Source of the DNA: CAZAGT01 sp964484515
GTDB lineage: Bacteria; Desulfobacterota; DSM-4660; Desulfatiglandales; HGW-15
Assembly: GCA_964484515.1 (NCBI GenBank)
Contig: CAZAGT010000296.1
Location: 1-6,706, forward strand
Direction of reading: 5' to 3'
DNA: 6,706 nucleotides
Shown here: positions 1 through 6,244 of the stretch, piece after piece
How the letters are laid out: each line of letters opens with the position of its first letter
Position numbering within the stretch: position 1 is the first letter of the stretch
Position numbers and translations under genes: made by a program
The notes under the pieces: generated by a model
Seen by the model: the letters and a program-made list of their open reading frames with translations, nothing else
Database searches by the model: none
What the model was told of the DNA's origin: nothing

Positions 1-270
1 CTTCTTGACATACTGCACCCGTCGTTTGGCCTTCAGGTTTCCGCTCATGAAATGACATTCACCCTCCAGGCAGCCGGCCACGTAAACACCGTCGGCGCCC
101 TCCTCAATGGCCCTCAGAAGGTGAATGATATCTACTCGTCCGGTACAGGGAACTTGGATAACCTTCACATTACTGGGATATGAGAGTCGCATCGAACCTG
201 CCAGGTCCGCAGCCGAGTAGGCTCAATACTGACAGCAGTAAGCTACGATTTGGGGTTCAAAATTGCCCAT
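1..270 (-). CDS. mvhD: MvhD/FrhD-type iron-sulfur electron-transfer subunit, probable selenoprotein (3' part beyond window)
   Basis: The reading frame starts at ATG 270-268 behind AGGAGG (280-275) and continues for 90 codons off the left edge, interrupted only by TGA at 225-223 (codon 16). Reading TGA as Sec (U) gives the N-terminus MGNFEPQIVAYCCQYUAYSA, then ADLAGSMRL, PCTGRVD, GADGVYVAGCLEGECHF and GNLKAKRR. This is the complete conserved core of the MvhD family (PF02662), where the usual motif is CNWCSYAGADLAG; U16 falls exactly on the second Cys of that motif. Other Cys residues are 12, 13, 42, 67 and 72, the likely Fe-S ligands. In methanogens MvhD passes electrons from hydrogenase or formate dehydrogenase to HdrA, and VhuD of Methanococcus is a known Sec-containing homologue. 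Conservation is equally good on both sides of the TGA, so a decayed gene is unlikely; a sequencing error replacing TGC by TGA is the main alternative. The gene lies 316 bp downstream of the hdrA fusion on the same strand, in keeping with a joint function in the cytoplasm. Family assignment is near certain; selenocysteine is very probable. Confidence 0.9.
189..213 (-). promoter_or_regulatory. Candidate bacterial SECIS stem-loop behind the in-frame TGA
   Basis: Twenty bases after the TGA (225-223) the mRNA can form a 7-bp stem, CGGACCU (209-203) with AGGUUCG (199-193), containing one G-U pair. It is capped by the three-base loop GGC (202-200). Two further G-C pairs (213-212 with 190-189) extend it below a 2x2 internal loop. 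Bacterial SECIS elements are known to lie inside the coding region just after the UGA, with the apical loop roughly 16-37 nt downstream, a G among the first two loop bases and an upper stem of four or more pairs; all of these hold here. The hairpin would bind SelB with Sec-tRNA. No bulged U comparable to that of E. coli fdhF is obvious, but this is not universal. The structure was folded by eye only. Confidence 0.65.
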
Positions 271-287
271 GGTTCCTCCTGAGAACC
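271..287 (-). promoter_or_regulatory. Shine-Dalgarno of mvhD presented in a small hairpin loop
   Basis: Directly before the ATG at 270 the minus strand reads GGTTC TCAGGAG GAACC. The perfect 5-bp arms (287-283 and 275-271) enclose a 7-base loop carrying most of the AGGAGG ribosome binding site, whose last G lies in the stem. The site is 4 nt from the ATG and close to consensus, which fixes the start of the mvhD frame upstream of the TGA. Whether the hairpin matters for initiation is unknown; a 5-bp arm can occur by chance. Confidence 0.6.
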
Positions 288-329
288 TGTTGTTTCATTA
301 GCTATGCCGTGCAAAGTGGCATCGGTTTC

Positions 330-506
330 AAACCCAAAATCCGAATGTCGAAATCCTAGACAATCCCGAAATTCTAATGTCTCAATGACGGAAACAATCT
401 CCCACGGCATCGTTGATGGACAGAAATGATTCCCTACCTCGTTTCAGTCATTTGGATTTTGGTTATTCGATATTGTTTCGAGTTTCGGATTTCATGCTTC
501 GAATTT
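330..506. repeat. Large imperfect inverted repeat built of 7-bp periodic units
   Basis: This element fills most of the 316-bp gap between the hdrA fusion and mvhD. The left arm (330-395) divides into heptamers such as AAACCCA, AAATCCG, AATGTCG, AAATCCT, AGACAAT and TGACGGA. The reverse complement of the right arm (506-441) divides into AAATTCG, AAGCATG, AAATCCG, AAACTCG, AAACAAT and TGACTGA. The arms align over 66 bp without gaps and in the same 7-bp register, with about 41 identical positions by hand count and the best agreement at the inner ends. The loop is 45 nt (396-440). The DNA is clearly more AT-rich than the genes on either side and has no convincing coding potential. I recognise this style of degenerate AAATCCG text from intergenic regions of environmental bacteria but know no family name for it. 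The remaining parts of the gap (288-329 and 507-586) show no supported gene, promoter or terminator. Confidence 0.7.
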
Positions 507-586
507 GGAGCATCAAAGCTGAAACCCCCAAAGAGCCGTCTTTTAGCCGGTACCATTTACGATACTCAAGCCTTGGCTTTCGTCAC

Positions 587-3500
587 TTAACCCGTCGCCT
601 CAAAGAGGGCGTCTGTCTTGGCCATGATCTGTTGATCGGTGAAGTGCTGCAACGAGATGGCCTTTCCCGGACACTCCGCTACACAAACCCCACAGCCGCG
701 GCATTCGGCCGGATCGATCACTGCGTAGCCTTCGTGTCCGATGCTGGGCGCCCCATAGGGACAAGTTCGAACACAGGTGAGGCAAGCGGCGCATCGGTCC
801 GGATCGACGGAAGCGACGACGCCTCCCACGTAAATGACGTCTTTGGAAAGGATCGTCATAGCCCGCGCCACCGCCGCCTTGGCCTGCGTAATGCTTTCGT
901 CGATCGGTTTGGGATAATGGGCCAGACCGGCCATGAACAGGCCTTCAGATGCAAAATCGACCGGACGCAATTTTGCGTGAGCCTCGATCAGAAACCCCTC
1001 TTCGTTGGTGGCCACCTTAAACAGTTCACAGAGGGTCCGATTCTCGTTGGGAACAATCGCGGTCGCGAGCACGACCACATCCGGTGATAGTTGGACGGGT
1101 CTCCCCAAGACGTGATCGATCACCCGCATGGTCAGGTGCCCCTCTTCGTCCGCCCTAAGCTCGGGTTTGGCATCTACATCATAGCGGATAAAGACGACCC
1201 CCTTTTCGCGAGCCCGCCGGTAGAGATCTTCTCGAAAGCCGTAGGCACGCATATCGCGATAGAGGATGTAGACGCTCATTTCCGGATTCAGTTCCTTTAG
1301 GCTCAGCGCACCCTTGAGACTGTGTGTACAACAGACCCTGCTGCAGTAAGGTCTTTCGGGGATCCTCGAACCGACGCACTGGATGAAGGCGGCGGTCTTG
1401 GCGTGCCTCAAACGGGGATCCTCCTGCAACACCGCCTCGTCCAGCTCAAGGTGCGTCATCACGTGCTCATTGGTGCCGTGGAGATACTCATCGGTGCTTA
1501 GCTCCTGTCCTCCCGTGGCCAGGATCGTAGCACCGTGCTCGACCGTCGCGGGCGAATCTCCATTACGGGAAGGAACCAGGGTGGTCGTGAAGTTCCCGAT
1601 AATCCCGGACGTGTCCTGCACATGGGTCTCTAGAAAAAGTTGAACTTTAGGGTGTTTCCGAACGCGTTCGATCAGACCGTTCACGTAGCTCGAGATATCC
1701 TCCCCCTGCCAGGTCTCGCCGAGCCGGCGAGCGATACCGCCCAATTCCGCGTCTTGCTCCACCAGGTAGGCCTGATATCCCTGTTCGGCCACCCCCAAAG
1801 CCGCTTCCATCCCGGCAATACCGCCGCCGACCACTAGGGCGCTGTTCTTCACCTCCAGTGCGGTCTGCTGCAACGGTTCGATCAGGACGGCCTTGGCCAC
1901 GGCCATGCGGACCAAGTCCTTAGCCTTTTCAGTGGCCCCTTTGGGATCATCCATATGAACCCAGGTGTTTTGATCTCGAATATTGGCCATCTCGAACAGG
2001 TATTGATTGAGACCGGCCTCTCGGATCGTCTCTCGAAAAAGAGGTTCATGGGTTCGGGGTGAACAGGAGGCCACCACCACGCGATTGATGTCGTTCTCCT
2101 TGATGACCTCTTTCATCTTATCCTGCGTGTCTTGCGAACACGTGAAGAGGTTGTCCTCGACGTGCACGACATTGGGCAAGGTCCTGGCATATTCCCGGAC
2201 CGCCCCGACGTCTGCAATGCCACCGATGTTGATCCCGCAGTTACACACGAACACGCCGATGCGGGGGACCTTGCCGGATACATCGAGTTCGGGCGGCAGC
2301 TCTTTGGTCCTGGTCAGGGTGTTTCGGGAGCCGGCGAGGATTTGGGTCGCAGCGGCTGCAGAGGCGGAGGCCTCCATCACCGATTGGGGAATGTCCTTAG
2401 GTCCCTGAAAAACGCCGCAGACATAGATCCCGTCCTTATTCGTGCTGACCGGGGTGAAACTCCCCGTACGGGCATACTGATGCTCGTTCAGGTCGATCTC
2501 CAATCTCTCCGCCAAGTCGGTTGCCGCCTGAGCGGGCGCCAGACCGATCGAGAGCACGACCATGTCAAAAATCTCTTCCTGTTTCGCTCCAGCTTCGGTG
2601 ACATAGGAAAGCATCAAATGGTCTTCTGCCGTGGGTTCGATCGAATGGACCCGAGAGCGAATGAACCGGACCCCGCTCTCCTCCTTGGCCCGGTTATAGT
2701 ACTTCTCGAAATCCTTACCATGGGTACGCATATCCATGAAAAAGATAGCGGTGTCCAAGGGTTCAGCGCTGTGCTCCTTGGCGATGACCGCTTCCTTGAT
2801 CGCATACATGCAGCAGACCGCGGAACAGTAACTGTGGTCACAGCGGTTGATATCTCTTGAGCCGACGCACTGGAGCCAGGCGATCCTCTTGGGCTCCTTG
2901 TGATCGGAGGGTCTCACGAGATGGCCCTCGAAGGGTCCGGAAGCCGAGAGAATCCGTTCAAACTCCATGCTGGTGATGACGTTGGGATGTTTGGCATAGC
3001 TGTACGTGTCGAATTGCGTAGGGTCAAAGGGTTCAAAACCGGGAGCAAGGACGATGGCGCCCACTTCGATGGAATGCTCCCTGGGGGCCATGGCATGGTC
3101 GATGGCGCCGGCCAAGCAGGCATGAACGCATTGATAGCATTCCGAACAGATACCGCATTTCAGACAGCGGGCCGACTCGGTCTTGGCCTCCTCTTCACTG
3201 AAGCCCTTGGCGATCTCTGCGAAGTTGCCCAGCCGTTGCTCAGGGGGTATCCGTGCCATCGGCGTTCTCGGGAGGCGCTGTTCGCCACCCGTGTCGGGCT
3301 TTTCATAGGACCAATCCTGTTCCCGGCCGGCCTTCAGATCGATACCGTTCAAGTAGCGATGGATACTCTCGGCCGCTTCTTTGCCGCAGGCCACGGCCTC
3401 AACGACGGACTTCGGTCCGTACAGGGCGTCCCCACCGGCAAAGACCCCATCGACGGATGTTTGGAGGGTCAGTGGATCGGCCTCATACCCGCCACCCGCA

Positions 3501-5026
3501 GCTCTCAGCGGGATGCCTTCTTTCTCGGCAAAGCCGAAGTCGCCGGTCTGTCCAATCGCGATGATGGCGGTATCGGCTTCCATCGTGCTCAGGTCGGTTT
3601 CATCATAACGGGGATTGAAGGCGCCTTGCTCATCAAAGACGGCTGTGCAGCGCTTAAATTCCAGACCCGAGAGTCTCCCGTCCGTTTGCAGAAAGGCCTT
3701 GGGACCGAGGTTATTGACGATCTTGACGTCCTCCTCAAGGGCCTCTTCGATCTCGTATTCCCACGCCGGCATTTCTTCACGTCCTTCAAGGCATACGAGG
3801 GTCACCTCCCGGGCGCCCAGGCGTTTGGCCGTCAAGGCCACGTCGATCGCCACGTTACCGCCGCCGATCACGATCACCCTTTCACCTACAGGAACGCTTT
3901 CGCCGAGCGCGGTGTCCCTCAGGAATTGAATCCCTTGCAGGACGTTCGGGAGGTCTTCCCCTTCAACACCCAGTGAACGGCTCAGGTGAAGCCCCGTGGC
4001 TAGGAAGACGGCGTTGTAGGCCTCCTGTCTAAGGCTTTCGAGGGTTATATCTTCTCCAAAAGAGACGCCTGTCTTTATCCGGACTCCCATCGCCTCAATG
4101 ACCTTGATCTCGGCTGCAATGATGTCTCGCGGGAGTCGATAGGCCGGAATGCCCACACTCATCATTCCACCGGCTACAGGGAGTTTTTCGTAGACCGTGA
4201 CGCCATACCCCTCCCGGGCAAGAAAGTAGGCCGCGCTCAGGCCGGCCGGTCCCGAGCCGATGACGGCAACCTTTTCAGCCCGTCTCTCTTTCAGCTCGGG
4301 GACGTAAGGGCCATCGCCGGACGTCTCCACATCCGCCAAGAACCGATGGAGGTATTCGATGGCAATCGGTTCGTCCAGGTCACCCCGGGTGCAGGTCTCC
4401 TCGCAGGGATGATGACAAATCCGCCCGCAAATTGCGGGGAAGGGGTGTGCTTCTTTGAATAGCTCGAGGGCCTCACGGTACTTACCCTGATGTAGGAGGG
4501 CGATATAACCCTGCACACTCACGTGGGCCGGGCAGGCCGCTTTGCAGGGCGCGGTCCCCCGTTTCTCAATCGCGTAGGCGCTCGGCATGGCCTGGGGATA
4601 TAGCTTGTACGCGGCGCGGCGATCGCGTAATCCCTCGTCGAACATGTTGGGCACCTCAATCGGACAGGCCTTCGCACATTCATCGCAGGCGGTGCACTTG
4701 ACGAGATCGACGTACCGCGGCCTTTCCCGCAGATTGACCTGAAAACGTCCTGCCTCACCCTCCACCGAGAGGATCTCCGTCATGCTCAAGAGATCGATGT
4801 TAAGATGTCGACCGCATTCGACCAACTTGGGTGAGATGATACACATCGAACAGTCGTTGGTAGGGAAGGTCTTGTCCAACTGGGCCATGACCCCGCCGAT
4901 GGCTGAATCCCTTTCGACCAGATAAACCATGTACCCGGCATCGGCCAGGTCGAGTGATGCCTGAATACCGGCGATGCCGGCGCCCACGACCATCACGGCC
5001 CCGGTATTCTTACCATTGTCGCTCAT
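587..5026 (-). CDS. hdrA: HdrA-GltD-HdrA fusion: multi-flavin, multi-Fe-S electron-transfer protein, 1479 aa
   Basis: Three flavoprotein modules are visible in one frame. (1) An HdrA-like half: FAD motif GAGIAG at 15-20, CSMC 59-62, first inserted ferredoxin cluster C111/C114/C117/C121. (2) A complete GltD/NfnB-like unit: N-terminal cysteines C161, C165, C200, C204, C208, C212; FAD motif GSGPAG 257-262; NAD(P)H motif GGGNVA 388-393; FAGGDALYGP about 529-538. HdrA sequence then resumes with the Cys-rich segment 621-637 and the cluster site C720, C729, C734, C738, C739. (3) A second HdrA from about 920: N-terminal domain with C928, C930, C963, C988; GGGIAG 1067-1072; C1217, C1228, C1232, C1233; and a C-terminal 2[4Fe-4S] ferredoxin, C1412-C1422 and C1442-C1452. 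HdrA proteins distribute electrons between hydrogenase/MvhD, ferredoxin and disulfide-reducing partners, in some cases by flavin bifurcation; the GltD unit suggests NAD(P)H as an extra donor or acceptor. No signal peptide, so cytoplasmic. The ATG at 5026 is preferred, with GAGGGGAG about 10 nt upstream; an in-frame GTG at 5077 would add 17 residues unlike the family and run through a leader hairpin. Stop is TAA. The partner and direction of electron flow are not shown by the sequence. Confidence 0.95.
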   Translation of the reverse strand: MSDNGKNTGAVMVVGAGIAGIQASLDLADAGYMVYLVERDSAIGGVMAQLDKTFPTNDCSMCIISPKLVECGRHLNIDLLSMTEILSVEGEAGRFQVNLRERPRYVDLVKCTACDECAKACPIEVPNMFDEGLRDRRAAYKLYPQAMPSAYAIEKRGTAPCKAACPAHVSVQGYIALLHQGKYREALELFKEAHPFPAICGRICHHPCEETCTRGDLDEPIAIEYLHRFLADVETSGDGPYVPELKERRAEKVAVIGSGPAGLSAAYFLAREGYGVTVYEKLPVAGGMMSVGIPAYRLPRDIIAAEIKVIEAMGVRIKTGVSFGEDITLESLRQEAYNAVFLATGLHLSRSLGVEGEDLPNVLQGIQFLRDTALGESVPVGERVIVIGGGNVAIDVALTAKRLGAREVTLVCLEGREEMPAWEYEIEEALEEDVKIVNNLGPKAFLQTDGRLSGLEFKRCTAVFDEQGAFNPRYDETDLSTMEADTAIIAIGQTGDFGFAEKEGIPLRAAGGGYEADPLTLQTSVDGVFAGGDALYGPKSVVEAVACGKEAAESIHRYLNGIDLKAGREQDWSYEKPDTGGEQRLPRTPMARIPPEQRLGNFAEIAKGFSEEEAKTESARCLKCGICSECYQCVHACLAGAIDHAMAPREHSIEVGAIVLAPGFEPFDPTQFDTYSYAKHPNVITSMEFERILSASGPFEGHLVRPSDHKEPKRIAWLQCVGSRDINRCDHSYCSAVCCMYAIKEAVIAKEHSAEPLDTAIFFMDMRTHGKDFEKYYNRAKEESGVRFIRSRVHSIEPTAEDHLMLSYVTEAGAKQEEIFDMVVLSIGLAPAQAATDLAERLEIDLNEHQYARTGSFTPVSTNKDGIYVCGVFQGPKDIPQSVMEASASAAAATQILAGSRNTLTRTKELPPELDVSGKVPRIGVFVCNCGINIGGIADVGAVREYARTLPNVVHVEDNLFTCSQDTQDKMKEVIKENDINRVVVASCSPRTHEPLFRETIREAGLNQYLFEMANIRDQNTWVHMDDPKGATEKAKDLVRMAVAKAVLIEPLQQTALEVKNSALVVGGGIAGMEAALGVAEQGYQAYLVEQDAELGGIARRLGETWQGEDISSYVNGLIERVRKHPKVQLFLETHVQDTSGIIGNFTTTLVPSRNGDSPATVEHGATILATGGQELSTDEYLHGTNEHVMTHLELDEAVLQEDPRLRHAKTAAFIQCVGSRIPERPYCSRVCCTHSLKGALSLKELNPEMSVYILYRDMRAYGFREDLYRRAREKGVVFIRYDVDAKPELRADEEGHLTMRVIDHVLGRPVQLSPDVVVLATAIVPNENRTLCELFKVATNEEGFLIEAHAKLRPVDFASEGLFMAGLAHYPKPIDESITQAKAAVARAMTILSKDVIYVGGVVASVDPDRCAACLTCVRTCPYGAPSIGHEGYAVIDPAECRGCGVCVAECPGKAISLQHFTDQQIMAKTDALFEATG

Positions 5027-5051
5027 AGAATGTTGACTCCCCTCGAAGATC

Positions 5052-5074
5052 AGGCGAGATCCGTGACCTCGCCT
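5052..5074 (-). promoter_or_regulatory. Strong stem-loop in the hdrA leader, just upstream of the ribosome binding site
   Basis: The minus-strand transcript reads AGGCGAGGUC (5074-5065), ACG, GAUCUCGCCU (5061-5052). This forms a 10-bp stem with a single G-U wobble and a 3-base loop, ending 25 nt before the chosen ATG. No U-run follows, so it is not an intrinsic terminator. The CUCG of its 3' arm could alternatively pair with the CGAGGG that overlaps the hdrA ribosome binding site, so a switch between two structures is conceivable. It may otherwise simply stabilise the 5' end of a long mRNA. Confidence 0.5.
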
Positions 5075-5132
5075 CACAATAAAACGCAGGCCAAATCATC
5101 TCTCGATTGCCTGCTATCTAATACAACTTCTT

Positions 5133-5150
5133 TTGTGAAAATATTTACAT
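5133..5150. promoter_or_regulatory. Rex-like operator (NADH/NAD+ sensing) upstream of hdrA
   Basis: The plus strand reads TTGTGAA-AATA-TTTACAT. The Rex consensus in many bacteria, including sulfate reducers, is TTGTGAA-N4-TTCACAA. The first half-site matches 7 of 7 and the second 5 of 7, with the correct 4-bp spacer. The site overlaps the -10 element of the predicted hdrA promoter, where a bound repressor would block transcription. Rex releases DNA when NADH is high, which would suit an operon encoding an NAD(P)H-linked flavoprotein. No rex gene is in the window and the match was scored by eye. Confidence 0.45.
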
Positions 5151-5169
5151 GCTGGGACCAATGTGTCAA
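5142..5169 (-). promoter_or_regulatory. Probable sigma70-type promoter of the hdrA fusion
   Basis: A perfect -35 hexamer TTGACA (5169-5164) is followed after 16 bp by the weaker -10 TAAATA (5147-5142). Transcription would begin near 5135, giving a leader of about 110 nt that contains the hairpin at 5074-5052. The -10 matches the consensus at only three positions, so the exact -10 is uncertain. The Rex-like site covers the -10 and the palindrome at 5167-5182 touches the -35. Confidence 0.4.
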
Positions 5170-5191
5170 GATAATTGTCTTGTGATAGAAT
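5163..5191 (+). promoter_or_regulatory. Possible divergent promoter for the fmdB-family gene
   Basis: GTGTCA (5163-5168, four of six to TTGACA) lies 17 bp before TAGAAT (5186-5191, five of six to TATAAT). It faces the plus-strand genes and its -35 box overlaps that of the hdrA promoter, so the two would compete or be co-regulated. The transcript would carry an untranslated leader of roughly 185 nt (to 5383), in which I see no ORF, tRNA or recognisable riboswitch. Confidence 0.35.
5167..5182. promoter_or_regulatory. 16-bp palindrome between the divergent promoters
   Basis: CAAGATAATTGTCTTG is a perfect inverted repeat except for one symmetric pair (CAAGA-x-AATT-x-TCTTG). It overlaps the -35 box of the leftward promoter and fills the spacer of the candidate rightward promoter, a typical position for an operator acting on both. 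I do not recognise the regulator. Confidence 0.4.
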
Positions 5192-5383
5192 GCAAGTGCC
5201 GTGGGCGCGACGCCTGAGGGAGCTTTCCGTTCGGATTGCCAATCGAACACAGGACTGCTAAATAGAGCCGACGCGGCAGCCTCCTCTTAACCGTTCTGCT
5301 CTTCTGGGGCGCTGTCCCATATACGATGTGAGATACGGCCGGTACGAGGACCGAGACAATCGGCGGGGGAAAAAGGAGCGAAG

Positions 5384-5725
5384 ATGCCGATTTTCGAGTA
5401 TCGGTGCCGCGATTGTGAAAGACATTTTCAACATCTCATTATGAAGAAGGATGAGGAGGCCGGTCTGGCGTGTCCCGGCTGCGGCGGCCGTAATCTAAAG
5501 AAACTGATCTCGAAGGTGGCCTATCTCACCTCCGAGCAGCAGCGACTGAATGCGTTTGACCCCAACGCGCGTCACTCCGGTTCCTTCTACCGTGACTCGC
5601 GCAACATTGGGCTTCACGCCAAGAAGCGAGCCCAGCAGATGGGCGTCGATCTCGGGAGCGGCTTCGAAGAAAAACTGGAAAGGTTGAGGACCGATCCGGG
5701 CAGCGTGATCAAGGATAGTGAATAA
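5384..5725 (+). CDS. FmdB-family zinc-ribbon protein, 113 aa
   Basis: The N-terminus MPIFEYRCRDCERHFQ and the second knuckle CPGCGG give the zinc ribbon of the FmdB/CxxC_CxxC_SSSS family: C8/C11 and C30/C33. Residues 34-60 (NLKKLISKVAYLTSEQQ...) follow the usual family pattern in which a Lys/Ile-rich strand leads into a variable linker. The C-terminal part (about 70-113, including HAKKRAQQMGVDLGSGFEEK) is a charged helical extension of the sort seen in longer members. The start is supported by AAGGAG (5373-5378), 5 nt before ATG; the stop is TAA. The founding member, FmdB of Methylophilus, was described as a putative regulator of formamide/amide uptake genes, but the molecular role of the family is not established. 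The gene is divergent from hdrA and 24 bp ahead of the next gene, so it probably heads a small operon. Confidence 0.88.
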   Translation: MPIFEYRCRDCERHFQHLIMKKDEEAGLACPGCGGRNLKKLISKVAYLTSEQQRLNAFDPNARHSGSFYRDSRNIGLHAKKRAQQMGVDLGSGFEEKLERLRTDPGSVIKDSE

Positions 5726-5749
5726 TCGAGTCTTGAAAGAGGAGATGAG

Positions 5750-6085
5750 ATGAGAAAGGAAGGAGAGCTTGTCTTGATTCATTATCAAGACAAGCCGACC
5801 CTCTATGCCCGCGTCGAGGCCATCGAACTCGACGTAAAAAAAGACTGGTATCAATTGACGCTGTTGTTGCTGACCATTCCGCCCCAGGTCGTGACCTGGA
5901 TCCTGCGAGAGGAGTATATTGACGGGGAGACCTTTACCATGGGCGGCCAGGCCATGCGGCTGGCGGATGTTCAGAGGGTCCCCGGCAAGGGTGAGAGGCA
6001 GGAAACGCCCTCGTCAGGAGATGAAATCAAGGAGAAACCCGCTAAGATCATTCCGTTTATGAGCCAATCCCGGAGGAGCGACTAG
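5750..6085 (+). CDS. Conserved hypothetical protein, 111 aa
   Basis: ATG 5750 follows AAAGAGGAG (5736-5744) at 5 nt and lies 24 bp behind the fmdB-family stop, so the two are very likely co-transcribed. Residues 4-77 look like one compact beta-rich domain: EGELVLIHYQDKP, ARVEAIE, KKDWYQLTLLLLTIP, VTWILREEYIDGETFTMGG. There is no signal peptide, and the hydrophobic strand LTLLLLTIP (36-44) is too short for a membrane helix. Residues 78-111 are polar, rich in Glu, Lys and Ser, and probably disordered. No catalytic or metal motif stands out. I have an impression of similar uncharacterised proteins in Desulfobacterota-like bacteria but cannot name a family. The small strand-rich fold recalls RNA- or protein-binding barrels, which is only a guess. 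The stop is TAG. Confidence 0.82.
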   Translation: MRKEGELVLIHYQDKPTLYARVEAIELDVKKDWYQLTLLLLTIPPQVVTWILREEYIDGETFTMGGQAMRLADVQRVPGKGERQETPSSGDEIKEKPAKIIPFMSQSRRSD

Positions 6086-6244
6086 CCTTGCTGCTCAAGC
6101 TCAGGTCTTCTGTGTCTCGCTGGGTTTCAAAGGGGATTCAATGTCTGGTCATGGGGTCATGATGGAGCTCAAAGGGCCCGATTGCTTTTGAGGTTGGTTC
6201 AATAGAACGTCTTTTGCTTGATCTTTTCGGTGAGTTGGAGTTTT

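Noticed and set aside
1..190. Alternative reading of the mvhD-like frame as a shorter protein starting downstream of the TGA, for example at the ATG for residue 27
   Set aside because: No ribosome binding site is apparent there, and the conserved N-terminal motif together with the consensus AGGAGG lies upstream of the TGA.
330..506. CRISPR array or insertion sequence
   Set aside because: There are no regular repeats of 23-40 bp with unique spacers, no transposase frame and no clear target-site duplication; the periodicity is 7 bp.
413..1087. Plus-strand ORF of 224 codons
   Set aside because: It overlaps the 3' end of hdrA in antisense and crosses the inverted repeat; its product shows no recognisable domain and it is explained as a shadow of the minus-strand gene.
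2900..3976. Plus-strand ORF of 358 codons antisense to hdrA
   Set aside because: The opposite strand carries the GltD-like domain with all family motifs. Long antisense frames are expected in high-GC coding DNA.
5027..5077. Upstream GTG start for hdrA adding 17 residues
   Set aside because: The extra residues are unlike the family, the segment forms a strong hairpin, and the ATG at 5026 has a suitable GAGGGGAG upstream.
6088..6162. Possible 24-codon ORF from TTG 6088 behind GGAGGAG
   Set aside because: Rare start codon, very short, no recognisable feature; the GGAGGAG is part of the coding sequence of the 111-aa protein.
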